Positions 1 to 5,919 of a stretch of DNA of 6,559 bases are shown here, one piece after another. This DNA is from Clostridiales bacterium (GTDB lineage Bacteria; Bacillota; Clostridia; Oscillospirales; Acutalibacteraceae), in contig DYBQ01000076.1 of assembly GCA_019418545.1 (NCBI GenBank), positions 4,393-10,951 of the forward strand. Direction: 5' to 3'. The stretch's first letter is position 1, and each line of letters opens with the position of its first letter. Position numbers and translations under genes: made by a program. The notes beneath the pieces were generated by a model, which ran no database searches, had not been told where the DNA came from, and saw only the letters and a program-made list of their open reading frames with translations.

Positions 1-1921
1 CTTTTTTAGCCGAAGAAATTTTCCCCAAATCCTGAATCAGGCCGCCGGTACCTTTTACCAGCTTTCCAATACCGCCGGTGACACCGGACAGCCCCTTGAT
101 TACCGGGCCGGATGCGGCAGCAATACCGCCCATGGTGAGGATTGTACCCTGGGTGTTTTCATCCAGCTCGGAAAATTCGTTGGCAAGTTCGGTAACCTTT
201 TTGGCGCCTTTGGTAATCCACGGGGCCAGCTGCTTCTGGATGGTAATCCCGGCGGTTTCCAGAGAGCCGTTCATTTCCTCAACGCTGCCTTTTGTGTTGT
301 CCAGCATGGTGTCTGCCATTTTTTTGGCCGCGCCGTCGGCATTTTTTAAACCATCCGTCATGGTATCCAGTTCTTCTTTACTGGATGCCAGCAAAATTTT
401 CATGCCGGAAAGGGCTTCGGTGCCGAAAATAGTGGCCAGATGATAGTCCCTCTGCTCATCAGTCAGGCCTTTGGTACTCTTTTGCAGTTCATCCACGATG
501 GCAGAAAGGGGCTTCATTTTTCCTTGCGAATCGTAAAAAGCAATCCCTAAAGCCTCCATCGAGTCTGCCATGGCATCGGTGGGCTTCATCAAACGGGTCA
601 GGGCGCCGCGCAGGGTAGTGCCTGCCTGTTCACCCTTAATGCCGGAATCAGCCATTACGCCAATAGCGGCGGTAACTTCCTCCAGCGACCAGCCCGCAGA
701 CTGAGCCACCGGAGCAATATACTTCATGGCATATCCGGTATCCATAATGGCGGCGTTAGTGTCCGCCGCGTTCTTGGCGAGCACATCCGCCACATGGCCT
801 GCTTCAGAAGCTTCCAATTGAAAGCCCCGGAGGGTCGAAGCGGCAATATCTGCACTGGAAGCAAGGTCTTCCCCAGAGGAAGCGGCCAAATCCAGCATAC
901 CGGGCATGGCTGCCATAATTTCCTGTGTGCCAAATCCAGCAGAAGCCAGATTTTCCATAGCCTGGGCTGACTCCGTTGCTGAAAATGAGGTTTGGGCGCC
1001 CAGTTCAATGGCCTGTTCCCGCAGCTTCTCCAAATCATCTCCATAGGCTCCCGCAATGGCGGAAACGCGGCTCATCTGGGCCTCAAAATCATTTCCGGCG
1101 TTGACTGCTGCTGTGCCAATTCCAATAATGGGAGCCGTTACCCCCAAGGTCAGCTTCGTCCCGATGCTCCCGGCTTTGTCTGCTGCGGCGGACATTTTCC
1201 CGCCGGCGTTCTGCAAGGCATCTCCAAAGCTAACGGCTTTATTTTCCGCGGTTTTCAGCTCGACTGTCAGCGAGGCAATGTCTGTTTCGGTGTTGTTCAG
1301 GGCAATCTGATATTCTTCCAGCTGGTCGCCTGCCTGCTGAACAGCTGTGTTTGCCAGCTTCTGTTTGCCTTCCAGCTGGACCAGCTGGTTTTGCAGCTCG
1401 TCCGCTTTTTTGGCGGTATCCTCATAAGCTTTTATAGCTTTTTCGTGCTCCTGTGCTGCCTTTTGGCACTCTTCGCTTTCCGCGCCATATTCATCGGCAG
1501 CAGCTTTAATGGCTTTCTGTGCATCCTGATAGGCTGGGGTCAGGGTTTTCAGCCGGTCTTCTGCCTGCTTCTGGGCTTCCAGGTTTTCCTGCACCTTTGC
1601 GGTCAGGTTCTTTTGCTCCTGGGAAGCCCGCTCCATGGCAGACTTCATGTCCTCCATGCCCTTTTTGTACGTGTCCGCCCGGGTTTTGGCGTTTTGCAGC
1701 TGGGAGGAGAGAAGTTTTACCTGCTCGGCCTGGTCGTCCATTGCCTGACCTGTGAGAGCGGCAGTCTGCCGCAGCTTGTTCAGCTCGGAATCCACCAGAG
1801 AATCCTGTCTCTCCAGCTTTTTCAGCTCCTGCACGGCAGAGGAAACGCTCTGCTTCATGGATGCAAAATCCAAATCAATGTGGCCTTTTGCCACGCCCAT
1901 ATCAATTGCGATTGTGCTCAC
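1..1921 (-). CDS. Phage tail tape measure protein, TP901 core family (N-terminal ~640 residues; runs off the left edge)
   Basis: Tape measure proteins set tail length, fill the tail tube during assembly and help DNA enter the cell. I translated the minus strand: the frame is open from position 1921 through the left edge with no stop. Counting from the GTG at 1921, residues ~20-245 are rich in Lys, Glu, Gln, Ala and Leu, as expected of a long coiled coil. A hydrophobic stretch (KLTLGVTAPIIGIGTAAV) follows at ~254-272. From ~277 to ~590 lies the TP901-type core, with recognisable stretches such as DFEAQMSRVSAIAG, TSFSATESAQAMENLASAG, GEQAGTTLRGALTRLMKP and IFGTEALSGM. A second hydrophobic Gly/Ala-rich stretch is near 600-620. 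The start is uncertain: GTG at 1921 overlaps the ribosome binding site, ATG at 1900 is 20 bases from it, and the ideally spaced codon (1912) is ATC. The gene follows the chaperone in usual phage order, but a lipoprotein gene intervenes. The family call is firm; the C-terminus lies outside the window. Confidence 0.95.
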   Translation of the reverse strand, partial: MSTIAIDMGVAKGHIDLDFASMKQSVSSAVQELKKLERQDSLVDSELNKLRQTAALTGQAMDDQAEQVKLLSSQLQNAKTRADTYKKGMEDMKSAMERASQEQKNLTAKVQENLEAQKQAEDRLKTLTPAYQDAQKAIKAAADEYGAESEECQKAAQEHEKAIKAYEDTAKKADELQNQLVQLEGKQKLANTAVQQAGDQLEEYQIALNNTETDIASLTVELKTAENKAVSFGDALQNAGGKMSAAADKAGSIGTKLTLGVTAPIIGIGTAAVNAGNDFEAQMSRVSAIAGAYGDDLEKLREQAIELGAQTSFSATESAQAMENLASAGFGTQEIMAAMPGMLDLAASSGEDLASSADIAASTLRGFQLEASEAGHVADVLAKNAADTNAAIMDTGYAMKYIAPVAQSAGWSLEEVTAAIGVMADSGIKGEQAGTTLRGALTRLMKPTDAMADSMEALGIAFYDSQGKMKPLSAIVDELQKSTKGLTDEQRDYHLATIFGTEALSGMKILLASSKEELDTMTDGLKNADGAAKKMADTMLDNTKGSVEEMNGSLETAGITIQKQLAPWITKGAKKVTELANEFSELDENTQGTILTMGGIAAASGPVIKGLSGVTGGIGKLVKGTGGLIQDLGKISSAKK

Positions 1922-1926
1922 CTCCT
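1921..1926 (-). promoter_or_regulatory. Shine-Dalgarno sequence of the tape measure gene
   Basis: The minus strand reads AGGAGG here, a full-strength Shine-Dalgarno sequence. With the usual 8-base spacer it points to an ATC codon (1912-1910), which is in frame with the tape measure protein. The in-frame GTG (1921-1919) overlaps the site itself, and the first in-frame ATG (1900-1898) is 20 bases away. The site is clear, but the codon it serves is not. Confidence 0.75.
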
Positions 1927-1936
1927 AAAAATGGAT

Positions 1937-1970
1937 AAAAGAAAACCACGCCCAGGCTCGAGCGTGGTTT
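1937..1970 (-). terminator. Intrinsic terminator of the lipoprotein gene
   Basis: Positions 1943-1951 and 1962-1970 form a perfect 9-bp inverted repeat (AAACCACGC / GCGTGGTTT) around a 10-base loop. On the minus strand the stem is followed by T-C-TTTT (1942-1937), giving a U-rich tail. On the plus strand no T run follows, so the signal is directional. It lies 17 bases past the lipoprotein stop codon and ends about 10 bases before the tape measure Shine-Dalgarno sequence. It therefore ends the lipoprotein transcript but also lies in the path of late-operon transcription into the tape measure gene. Confidence 0.85.
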
Positions 1971-1987
1971 ATACTATATAATCATAT

Positions 1988-3067
1988 TTAATCTATTAAA
2001 AGACTAATATCGTACTTTCCCAAGGTGGTGTCATAAGCAAGCTGCAAATATGCATTTAGTGATTCATCTTGGGAAAAAGCCGTAAAAGCAGTATGTGGAG
2101 AAGAACCTGTGTACGTAACGCTAATCAAAGCTATCGAATCACCTAAATATATCGCAATGGTATCTCCATAAGTATCGGAATAATCAGGATAATTCTCTGC
2201 TATAAGCTGCGCCATTGCCGCATATTCCAATGCAACCGTTTGATTATCTTCCTCTTCAATAGCTTTATCGGATGGTGAAAAATGAATTTCCAAATAATCA
2301 CTGTCTGGGGGCATATAAGCATATACTTCCTGACCATTATCCACAGATAAGTCATCATTTAATTTTTTAAGAGCTTTGCCAAAGTCACCTGTGGTAATAG
2401 GCTGCCCATACTTCTCTGGCGGATAATAGGATGGATTGGCAGGGAATCCGCTGCCATATGGGTCCGCCAAATTTTCAATTAGATTGTTGGCATTAGCATC
2501 TTCATCTGCACTTTTAAAATAGGAAGACTGTTTGATTTCGGAATTAACCATCTGATAGGTTTCGTCTAAAACAATGGCTTTTTCAGGGAATATAAAGTGT
2601 CCATTTTCAAAGGAAGCATCAAAAGAAGCGACATATTTTTCGTCAACATATAATGTATAATCAGCCGAAGCATAACCAAAATCTGTCTCAAAGCCTTTAC
2701 ATGCATTTTCTGCAAAAGAAACAAATTCTTCAGAAACTGCCGCCTCGTTTTCATAGCCAGCAAAGTTGAGATATACACAGATATCCAGATAATCGCCAAT
2801 TTTATCCGAAGTAAGCACTTCTACTTCGACAGTTCCATCCACTAGTTTTGCTGCCTGTGCATCTATGGAATCTTTGACAGTCCCATCAGGTAATTTTTTT
2901 ACGTCTGTTTTACTTTCGGTGATATCAACGGATTCAGAACTTTCAGAAGTTTCCGTATCGGAAGAACCAGCGTTTTCTAAAGAGGAACCCTCCGTGCCAG
3001 AACCGCACCCTGTTAAGAGTGCCAGGCACATACACAAAACCAGTGCCAAAGAAACCATTTTTTTCAT
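1988..3067 (-). CDS. Predicted surface lipoprotein, moron-like cargo gene in the tail operon
   Basis: This 359-residue protein has no domain I recognise. Its N-terminus is a classic lipoprotein signal: Met-Lys-Lys, a hydrophobic segment (~4-18), then the lipobox LTGC with Cys21 as the lipidated residue. The mature form should be anchored to the outer face of the membrane. Residues 22-58 are a Ser/Glu/Thr-rich, acidic, probably flexible linker. The rest looks folded and soluble, with two stretches (~94-155 and ~259-320) sharing a similar strand-helix-strand-strand pattern. The ATG at 3067 follows AAGGAGA with good spacing. The gene has its own promoter upstream and terminator downstream, and lies between the chaperone and tape measure genes, where no structural gene is expected. 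GC is lower: two 60-base lines I counted are ~40%, against ~50-58% in lines from neighbouring genes. This suggests separate acquisition. Superinfection exclusion, as for other prophage lipoproteins, is possible; a host-benefit surface protein is the alternative. Confidence 0.9.
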   Translation of the reverse strand: MKKMVSLALVLCMCLALLTGCGSGTEGSSLENAGSSDTETSESSESVDITESKTDVKKLPDGTVKDSIDAQAAKLVDGTVEVEVLTSDKIGDYLDICVYLNFAGYENEAAVSEEFVSFAENACKGFETDFGYASADYTLYVDEKYVASFDASFENGHFIFPEKAIVLDETYQMVNSEIKQSSYFKSADEDANANNLIENLADPYGSGFPANPSYYPPEKYGQPITTGDFGKALKKLNDDLSVDNGQEVYAYMPPDSDYLEIHFSPSDKAIEEEDNQTVALEYAAMAQLIAENYPDYSDTYGDTIAIYLGDSIALISVTYTGSSPHTAFTAFSQDESLNAYLQLAYDTTLGKYDISLLID

Positions 3068-3098
3068 ATCATTTTCTCCTTCTGAAATTGATAGTTTG

Positions 3099-3127
3099 AT
3101 TATATAACACAGAAACCTCTTTGTAAT
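3099..3127 (-). promoter_or_regulatory. Sigma-A/sigma-70-type promoter of the lipoprotein gene
   Basis: On the minus strand a perfect -10 box TATAAT (3104-3099) is preceded, after a 17-base spacer, by ATTACA (3127-3122), which matches 4 of 6 positions of the -35 consensus TTGACA. Transcription should begin about 6-8 bases downstream of the -10 box, giving a short leader before the ATG at 3067. The sequence lies in the only intergenic gap of this size upstream of a gene here. A host-type promoter inside a late operon suggests the lipoprotein is expressed during lysogeny. No operator-like repeat is evident around it. Confidence 0.75.
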
Positions 3128-3141
3128 TCCAGAAAAGAAAG

Positions 3142-3354
3142 TTATTTTGCCAGTTTACTATAAAACTCGGAAAAACTGTGTGCTTTTGATTGATAAACCG
3201 GCTTTTGCCCACTGGCAAGGCGTGCTTCAAAATAGAAACACGCCTCATCAAAGCAGTAGGCAGTATAGGAATCTTCCACTTCCAGCAACTCACTGGGCCG
3301 CAGCCGGTACGTCTTTGCTATGGTGAGAAAGCTTCTCAGCTCTTTGCTTTTCAC
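3142..3354 (-). CDS. Tail assembly chaperone, second ORF (C-terminal part of a probable frameshift product)
   Basis: This out-of-frame ORF overlaps the 3' end of the upstream chaperone gene by 65 bases and encodes 70 residues (GTG at 3354 to TAA). Its sequence includes RPSELLEVEDSYTAYCFDEA followed by an aromatic and basic tail; the 'DxYTAYCFDEA' stretch resembles the C-terminal ORF of chaperone pairs in Clostridia phages. No ribosome binding site precedes the GTG: the nearest purine run, GGGGG, is about 20 bases off. The frame is open only back to a TAG at 3375-3373. It is therefore most likely translated by ribosomes shifting +1 (or -2) out of the upstream gene. A shift at the TTT codon 3358-3356 gives a fusion of 121 + 70 residues. 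In other siphoviruses the long form recruits tail tube subunits to the tape measure during tail assembly. Independent translation from the GTG is less likely but not excluded. Confidence 0.8.
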   Translation of the reverse strand: MKSKELRSFLTIAKTYRLRPSELLEVEDSYTAYCFDEACFYFEARLASGQKPVYQSKAHSFSEFYSKLAK

Positions 3355-3718
3355 GAAATCGGCGCAGGGTATCTACCCCCGTTTGGGAAAAATTATAGAT
3401 ATAGAGCAGCTGCAAGTCCGTCAGATTCACGCCCGCGCTTTGCAGCTCCTCCCAGGAAGGGGACACCAGCGAGGCCATGGCCACGATTCGGAAAATCTCA
3501 GCCCGCTCCTTGAAGGAAACGGTGTTTTTGTCTCCTTTTTCAAACAGCTCCTCCACCGCTGCCAGCAGGGAATTGGGGATTTTCCCCTCCGCCGCCAGCA
3601 GCATCAGGGAAGGGCGGCGCAGCCGGACGGAAATGGTTTCCTCTGCCGCAAACCCCGGCAGTTCGATCTCCTTTCCCTGTGCCAGTTCGGTGAGCTTTTC
3701 ACCGGAAAGAAATGCCAT
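3290..3718 (-). CDS. Tail assembly chaperone, short form (first ORF)
   Basis: A 142-residue cytoplasmic protein encoded just after the major tail gene and before the tape measure gene, the position of lambda G-type tail assembly chaperones. It is expected to bind the tape measure protein and tube subunits during assembly and to be absent from the virion. The N-terminus (MAFLSGEKLTELAQGKEIEL) and a following strand with VRLRRPSLM fit the small alpha/beta start of such proteins, followed by a largely helical body. The tail after residue 121 is charged, ending in Ala-Ala-Ala-Gln. The ATG at 3718 lies 9 bases after GGAGGG, and the preceding gene stops 18 bases upstream. Identity rests mainly on position, size and the overlapping second ORF; sequence similarity to lambda G is not visible by eye. 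Confidence 0.85.
   Translation of the reverse strand: MAFLSGEKLTELAQGKEIELPGFAAEETISVRLRRPSLMLLAAEGKIPNSLLAAVEELFEKGDKNTVSFKERAEIFRIVAMASLVSPSWEELQSAGVNLTDLQLLYIYNFSQTGVDTLRRFREKQRAEKLSHHSKDVPAAAQ
3352..3358 (-). promoter_or_regulatory. Candidate +1 programmed frameshift site (TTT_CGT)
   Basis: In the first chaperone frame the codons read CGA TTT CGT GAA. A P-site tRNA on UUU can re-pair with UUC one base downstream, after which the frame continues GTG AAA AGC, the start of the second ORF. UUU_CGU is the core of the known +1 shift site in influenza A PA-X. A second +1-prone sequence, CTT_TCT (3331-3326, similar to CUU_U in prfB of E. coli), lies within the permitted overlap (3372-3290) and is the main alternative. 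Confidence 0.55.
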
Positions 3719-3736
3719 ATTGCCTTACCCTCCTGA

Positions 3737-4321
3737 TTAAGCGCCGAAGTTCTGTTCCGTCAGAACTGGCAGCTCGTCTACATAGCTGATTTCATAGGGC
3801 GATTCCCCGTTACCGGGGGCAGAGTCAATAGTGTATTCATTGATGCGGAATACGTCGTCCTCAGAGGAAAGCCCCACCGGCTGGCCGGTGCATCCGGGAT
3901 AGGTGGTTTTCTCATACTGGATTACATTGCCGCCCTCATCCATTTGGGCTGCATAGGCGTCCAGCTTACACTTCACAGGGGTATACGCCTCACCCACAAC
4001 CGGAGGCTTGTACCCGGTAATTTTATGGGTTTCCGGGTCACGGGTCAGAGTGCCGCCCTGCAAGAGCTCCAGCAGCTCCAGAATCGTCAGATTATCGGTA
4101 ATCGTCAGTTTGTGGCCGGTAATGGTGTTCTTGCCCTTCTTCTGACCCTTCAAAACCCCTTTGATAATGAGTTTTACCGGGTCGGTGGTCTCGATCTGGG
4201 GTTCTACTCCCAGTTTGGTGCCGGAAGTGATGCCGATGCTTTTGGACTCATCTTCCGTAGTCAGCACCAGCATACAGCAGTCAATGAACGCCATTTCCGT
4301 GCCCTTGTTAGGTCCTGCCAT
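3737..4321 (-). CDS. Major tail protein (tail tube subunit)
   Basis: A 194-residue protein predicted to polymerise into the tail tube. Its composition fits a tube subunit: beta-rich, with many Thr, Gly, Val and Ile residues, no membrane segment, and an acidic C-terminus ending near ELPVLTEQNFGA. Size fits siphovirus tube proteins (~150-250 residues). Position is the strongest evidence: it lies after the tail terminator and directly before the chaperone pair and tape measure gene. The ATG at 4321 follows AAAGGA at about 9-10 bases, a weaker ribosome binding site than those of its neighbours, even though this should be among the most abundant proteins. The upstream gene ends 14 bases earlier. 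I do not recognise the exact subfamily. Confidence 0.8.
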   Translation of the reverse strand: MAGPNKGTEMAFIDCCMLVLTTEDESKSIGITSGTKLGVEPQIETTDPVKLIIKGVLKGQKKGKNTITGHKLTITDNLTILELLELLQGGTLTRDPETHKITGYKPPVVGEAYTPVKCKLDAYAAQMDEGGNVIQYEKTTYPGCTGQPVGLSSEDDVFRINEYTIDSAPGNGESPYEISYVDELPVLTEQNFGA

Positions 4322-4335
4322 TTGCTATCATCCTT

Positions 4336-4689
4336 TCATAATTGATTGATTTCAGATTTTTTCACCACGCCATAGGTCAGAGAGGTCATATAGCCCCGGA
4401 CTTCCTCGTCCAGATAGTGAATATCCTCCGGGATGACCAGCTTCAACGCCGGATACAGCCGGTTCATGGCCAGTTTGACTTCCCGGATAAAATCCTCAAA
4501 CCCGGAAATCCTGTCTATGGGCATATAGAGCAGCAGCTCATACAGGGACTGTTCGGCCCCTCTGCCCAGTGTGGTTCCGTTATTCCGCAGCACAATATAG
4601 GGAGAAGTGCATACACCCTTGTGCTGCCCCAAAGCGTATACATCAAAGCCCTGCTTTTGCAGGTGCTGGAAAATCGTCTGCCAGTTCAT
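4336..4689 (-). CDS. Tail terminator / tail completion protein (minor tail protein)
   Basis: A 117-residue protein between the gp10-like gene and the major tail gene, the slot of tail terminators (lambda gpU-like) that cap the tube and join it to the head. It begins MNWQTIFQHLQKQGFDVYAL, followed by strands (PYIVLRN) and a loop, then YELLLYMP, which fits the helix-strand-strand build of this group; it ends with a further strand segment (MTSLTYGVVKKSE). Its ATG overlaps the TGA of the upstream gene (shared ATGA at 4689-4686), so translation is probably coupled. Assignment comes mainly from gene order and size. Confidence 0.7.
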   Translation of the reverse strand: MNWQTIFQHLQKQGFDVYALGQHKGVCTSPYIVLRNNGTTLGRGAEQSLYELLLYMPIDRISGFEDFIREVKLAMNRLYPALKLVIPEDIHYLDEEVRGYMTSLTYGVVKKSEINQL

Positions 4690-5030
4690 AGCTCAATCCT
4701 CTCAAAAAGATTCTGGAGGCCCTGCATAACATTCCCAGCCTCCCGCTGAAGAATGGGATAGATGACGGCATACCGCTTTTCGTGGGCGAATTCCAGATAG
4801 ACGCCGTATTCCACCCCATGTGCCAGAATAATACGGATGCCGGTATCATACCGCTCGCACTCTCCATGGAGCCGCTGCCGGGCGTGTGCGGTGTGGTCTG
4901 TCCAGGGGCGGTTTTTTACCGCCAGCGTGCGCAGCTTTTTGGCGGAGGTCTTGCCGTACCCCATCAAAGCCTTTTCCAGCCGGTCCGGCAGCTTTTCCAA
5001 GGCGTCATACAATTCGGAAAAATCAATCAT
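4686..5030 (-). CDS. HK97 gp10-like head-tail/tail completion protein
   Basis: A 114-residue protein with the recognisable middle motif RPWTDHTAHARQRL, corresponding to the 'APWTDRTGNAR' pattern of the HK97 gp10 family, followed by a beta segment (GIRIILAHGVEYGVYLEF), in which 'H...YGVYLE' is also typical. The N-terminal ~35 residues are helical (LYDALEKLPDRLEKAL), and a C-terminal helix begins near PILQREAGNVMQGL. Members act at the neck, joining the connector and tail. The ATG at 5030 lies just past the upstream TGA (5036-5034), with AAGGG inside the end of the preceding gene as ribosome binding site. The 3' end overlaps the next gene by four bases. Confidence 0.88.
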   Translation of the reverse strand: MIDFSELYDALEKLPDRLEKALMGYGKTSAKKLRTLAVKNRPWTDHTAHARQRLHGECERYDTGIRIILAHGVEYGVYLEFAHEKRYAVIYPILQREAGNVMQGLQNLFERIEL

Positions 5031-5033
5031 CCT

Positions 5034-5384
5034 TCACCCTTCTTCCCGGAGGGAAAGCTCGGTGCAGAGCTGCCGGTTTCCCACATCGTCTACGCCCATC
5101 ACGGTATAGGTTTTCCCGTTCAGCTCCACCCGGTCTTCCTTGTGAATCTTGTCTGTGTACAGGAGCATCAGCTGCGGCTGCCTGCGGGTGCTGATTTTTG
5201 CCGCCTCAGTGAGGGAAATGTCCAGATACCCGCTGGAAACGTGGAACAGCCCGCGAAAAGAGCCCACCGGTTCTTCCCCGGCAGACTCCTTGAATTCGTT
5301 CAGCGTGGGCCGCTTCACGGTAAACTCCCGGCCGTGGTATTTGATGGCCTGGGAAAGCGTATAAGCGTCCTGAATCTGTCCCAT
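5034..5384 (-). CDS. Head closure / head-tail adaptor protein
   Basis: A 116-residue, beta-rich protein in the head-closure slot. Such proteins sit below the connector and seal the DNA-filled head before the tail binds. Visible features include a strand followed by a basic segment (GREFTVKRPTLNEFKES), then DRVELNGKTYTVMGVDDVGN, in which 'D.V...G..Y.V..V.d.g' is the usual C-terminal beta pattern of head-tail joining proteins. I chose the ATG at 5384 because GGGAGGG (5398-5392) sits 7 bases upstream. A longer reading from 5438 would add 18 residues that overlap the upstream gene and have no ribosome binding site. The chosen start lies 4 bases after the upstream stop codon (TAA, 5391-5389). Confidence 0.8.
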   Translation of the reverse strand: MGQIQDAYTLSQAIKYHGREFTVKRPTLNEFKESAGEEPVGSFRGLFHVSSGYLDISLTEAAKISTRRQPQLMLLYTDKIHKEDRVELNGKTYTVMGVDDVGNRQLCTELSLREEG

Positions 5385-5388
5385 GGAA

Positions 5389-5643
5389 TTACCCTCCCTG
5401 CACAATACAGGAGCCGGAGGGACGCACAGCGGCTGCAAGGCGCAGCCAATAAGCGGAGGTGTCCGCCAGCGTCAAGCCGGAGACCTGTACCGTGCTGTTT
5501 TCTGCCTTGATAAGCAGGCAGCGGTAGGCTGCAAGAGAAACGTCCCCGCCAGCTTTTTCCAGCTGGTACAAAAGCTCGTCATCCTCAAAAAAAGGCACCT
5601 GCTTTTCCCGGCAGAGAAGCTTTAACTCTTCAAGAGAATCCAT
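5389..5643 (-). CDS. Small head-tail connector protein
   Basis: An 84-residue, mostly helical protein between the head-fiber gene and the head-closure gene. This position and size match gp6/gp15-like connectors that form a ring under the portal. Features are two N-terminal helices (LEELKLLCREKQVPFFEDDE and LLYQLEKAGGDVSLAAYRCL) and a C-terminal region with LADTSAYWLRLAAAVRPSG; such a 'a..g.d...Aay..l..kA..s..v...G..l.d....' pattern is common in small Firmicutes connector proteins. A strong ribosome binding site (AAAGGAGG) precedes the ATG at 5643 and overlaps the upstream TAA. Called from pattern and position; no catalytic residues are expected. Confidence 0.7.
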   Translation of the reverse strand: MDSLEELKLLCREKQVPFFEDDELLYQLEKAGGDVSLAAYRCLLIKAENSTVQVSGLTLADTSAYWLRLAAAVRPSGSCIVQGG

Positions 5644-5654
5644 GATATCCTCCT

Positions 5655-5906
5655 TTACGCCTGCAAAATTCCCGCAGCGCGCAGGGAAGCTGTCAAGGCT
5701 TTCAGGGAAGTACTGACGGCGGCCGCTTCCTCGCTTTCCGGGTCGGTAACGGCAGCTGCCTGTTTTACACCGCCCAAAGAAGAGGTGGTGGCTGCCGGCA
5801 GCACATACCCGCCGGACTGGATTTCGGCCAGCATCTCAATCAACACTGCCCGCAGTTCGGGAGCCAGCCCGGTGTGGGAACGAATCTCTTCTGCTGTCAA
5901 TGCCAT
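5655..5906 (-). CDS. Small head-fiber-like protein
   Basis: An 83-residue protein encoded directly after the major capsid gene. The N-terminal third (ALTAEEIRSHTGLAPELRAV) is helical. Residues ~34-48 read YVLPAATTSSLGGVK, which resembles the 'LPAAT...LGGVK' repeat seen in head-fiber (phi29 gp8.5-like) and other phage fiber or decoration proteins. The C-terminus is a Ser/Ala-rich helix (AAAVSTSLKALTASLRAAGI). It may decorate the capsid. It is far shorter than phi29 gp8.5 (about 280 residues), so a capsid-binding stub without a long fiber is likely. The ATG at 5906 has AAGGAGG 8 bases upstream, overlapping the capsid stop. A capsid decoration or stabilising protein of another kind is the alternative. 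Confidence 0.65.
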   Translation of the reverse strand: MALTAEEIRSHTGLAPELRAVLIEMLAEIQSGGYVLPAATTSSLGGVKQAAAVTDPESEEAAAVSTSLKALTASLRAAGILQA

Positions 5907-5919
5907 AAATCCCGCCTCC

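Noticed and set aside
992..1981. Long plus-strand open frame of 329 codons
   Set aside because: It lies antisense to the tape measure gene, and its Cys/Leu/Phe/Gln-rich translation is what a coiled-coil gene gives on the opposite strand. It has no convincing ribosome binding site and runs through the terminator hairpin.
3069..3293. Minus-strand open frame of 74 codons upstream of the lipoprotein gene
   Set aside because: It is an out-of-frame shadow of the second chaperone ORF, runs through the lipoprotein promoter, and shows no family pattern.
3326..3358. Small hairpin (GAGAA-GCT-TTCTC) downstream of TTT_CGT as a frameshift stimulator
   Set aside because: The 5-bp, AT-rich stem with a 3-base loop is too weak to claim as functional; +1 shift sites often need no downstream structure.
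5385..5438. 18-codon N-terminal extension of the head-closure gene, starting at 5438
   Set aside because: It overlaps the upstream connector gene, has no ribosome binding site, and a strong GGGAGGG sits at the right distance from the ATG at 5384.
4782..5510. Plus-strand open frame of 242 codons across the connector genes
   Set aside because: It is antisense to three genes with recognisable families and good ribosome binding sites, and its translation resembles no protein family.
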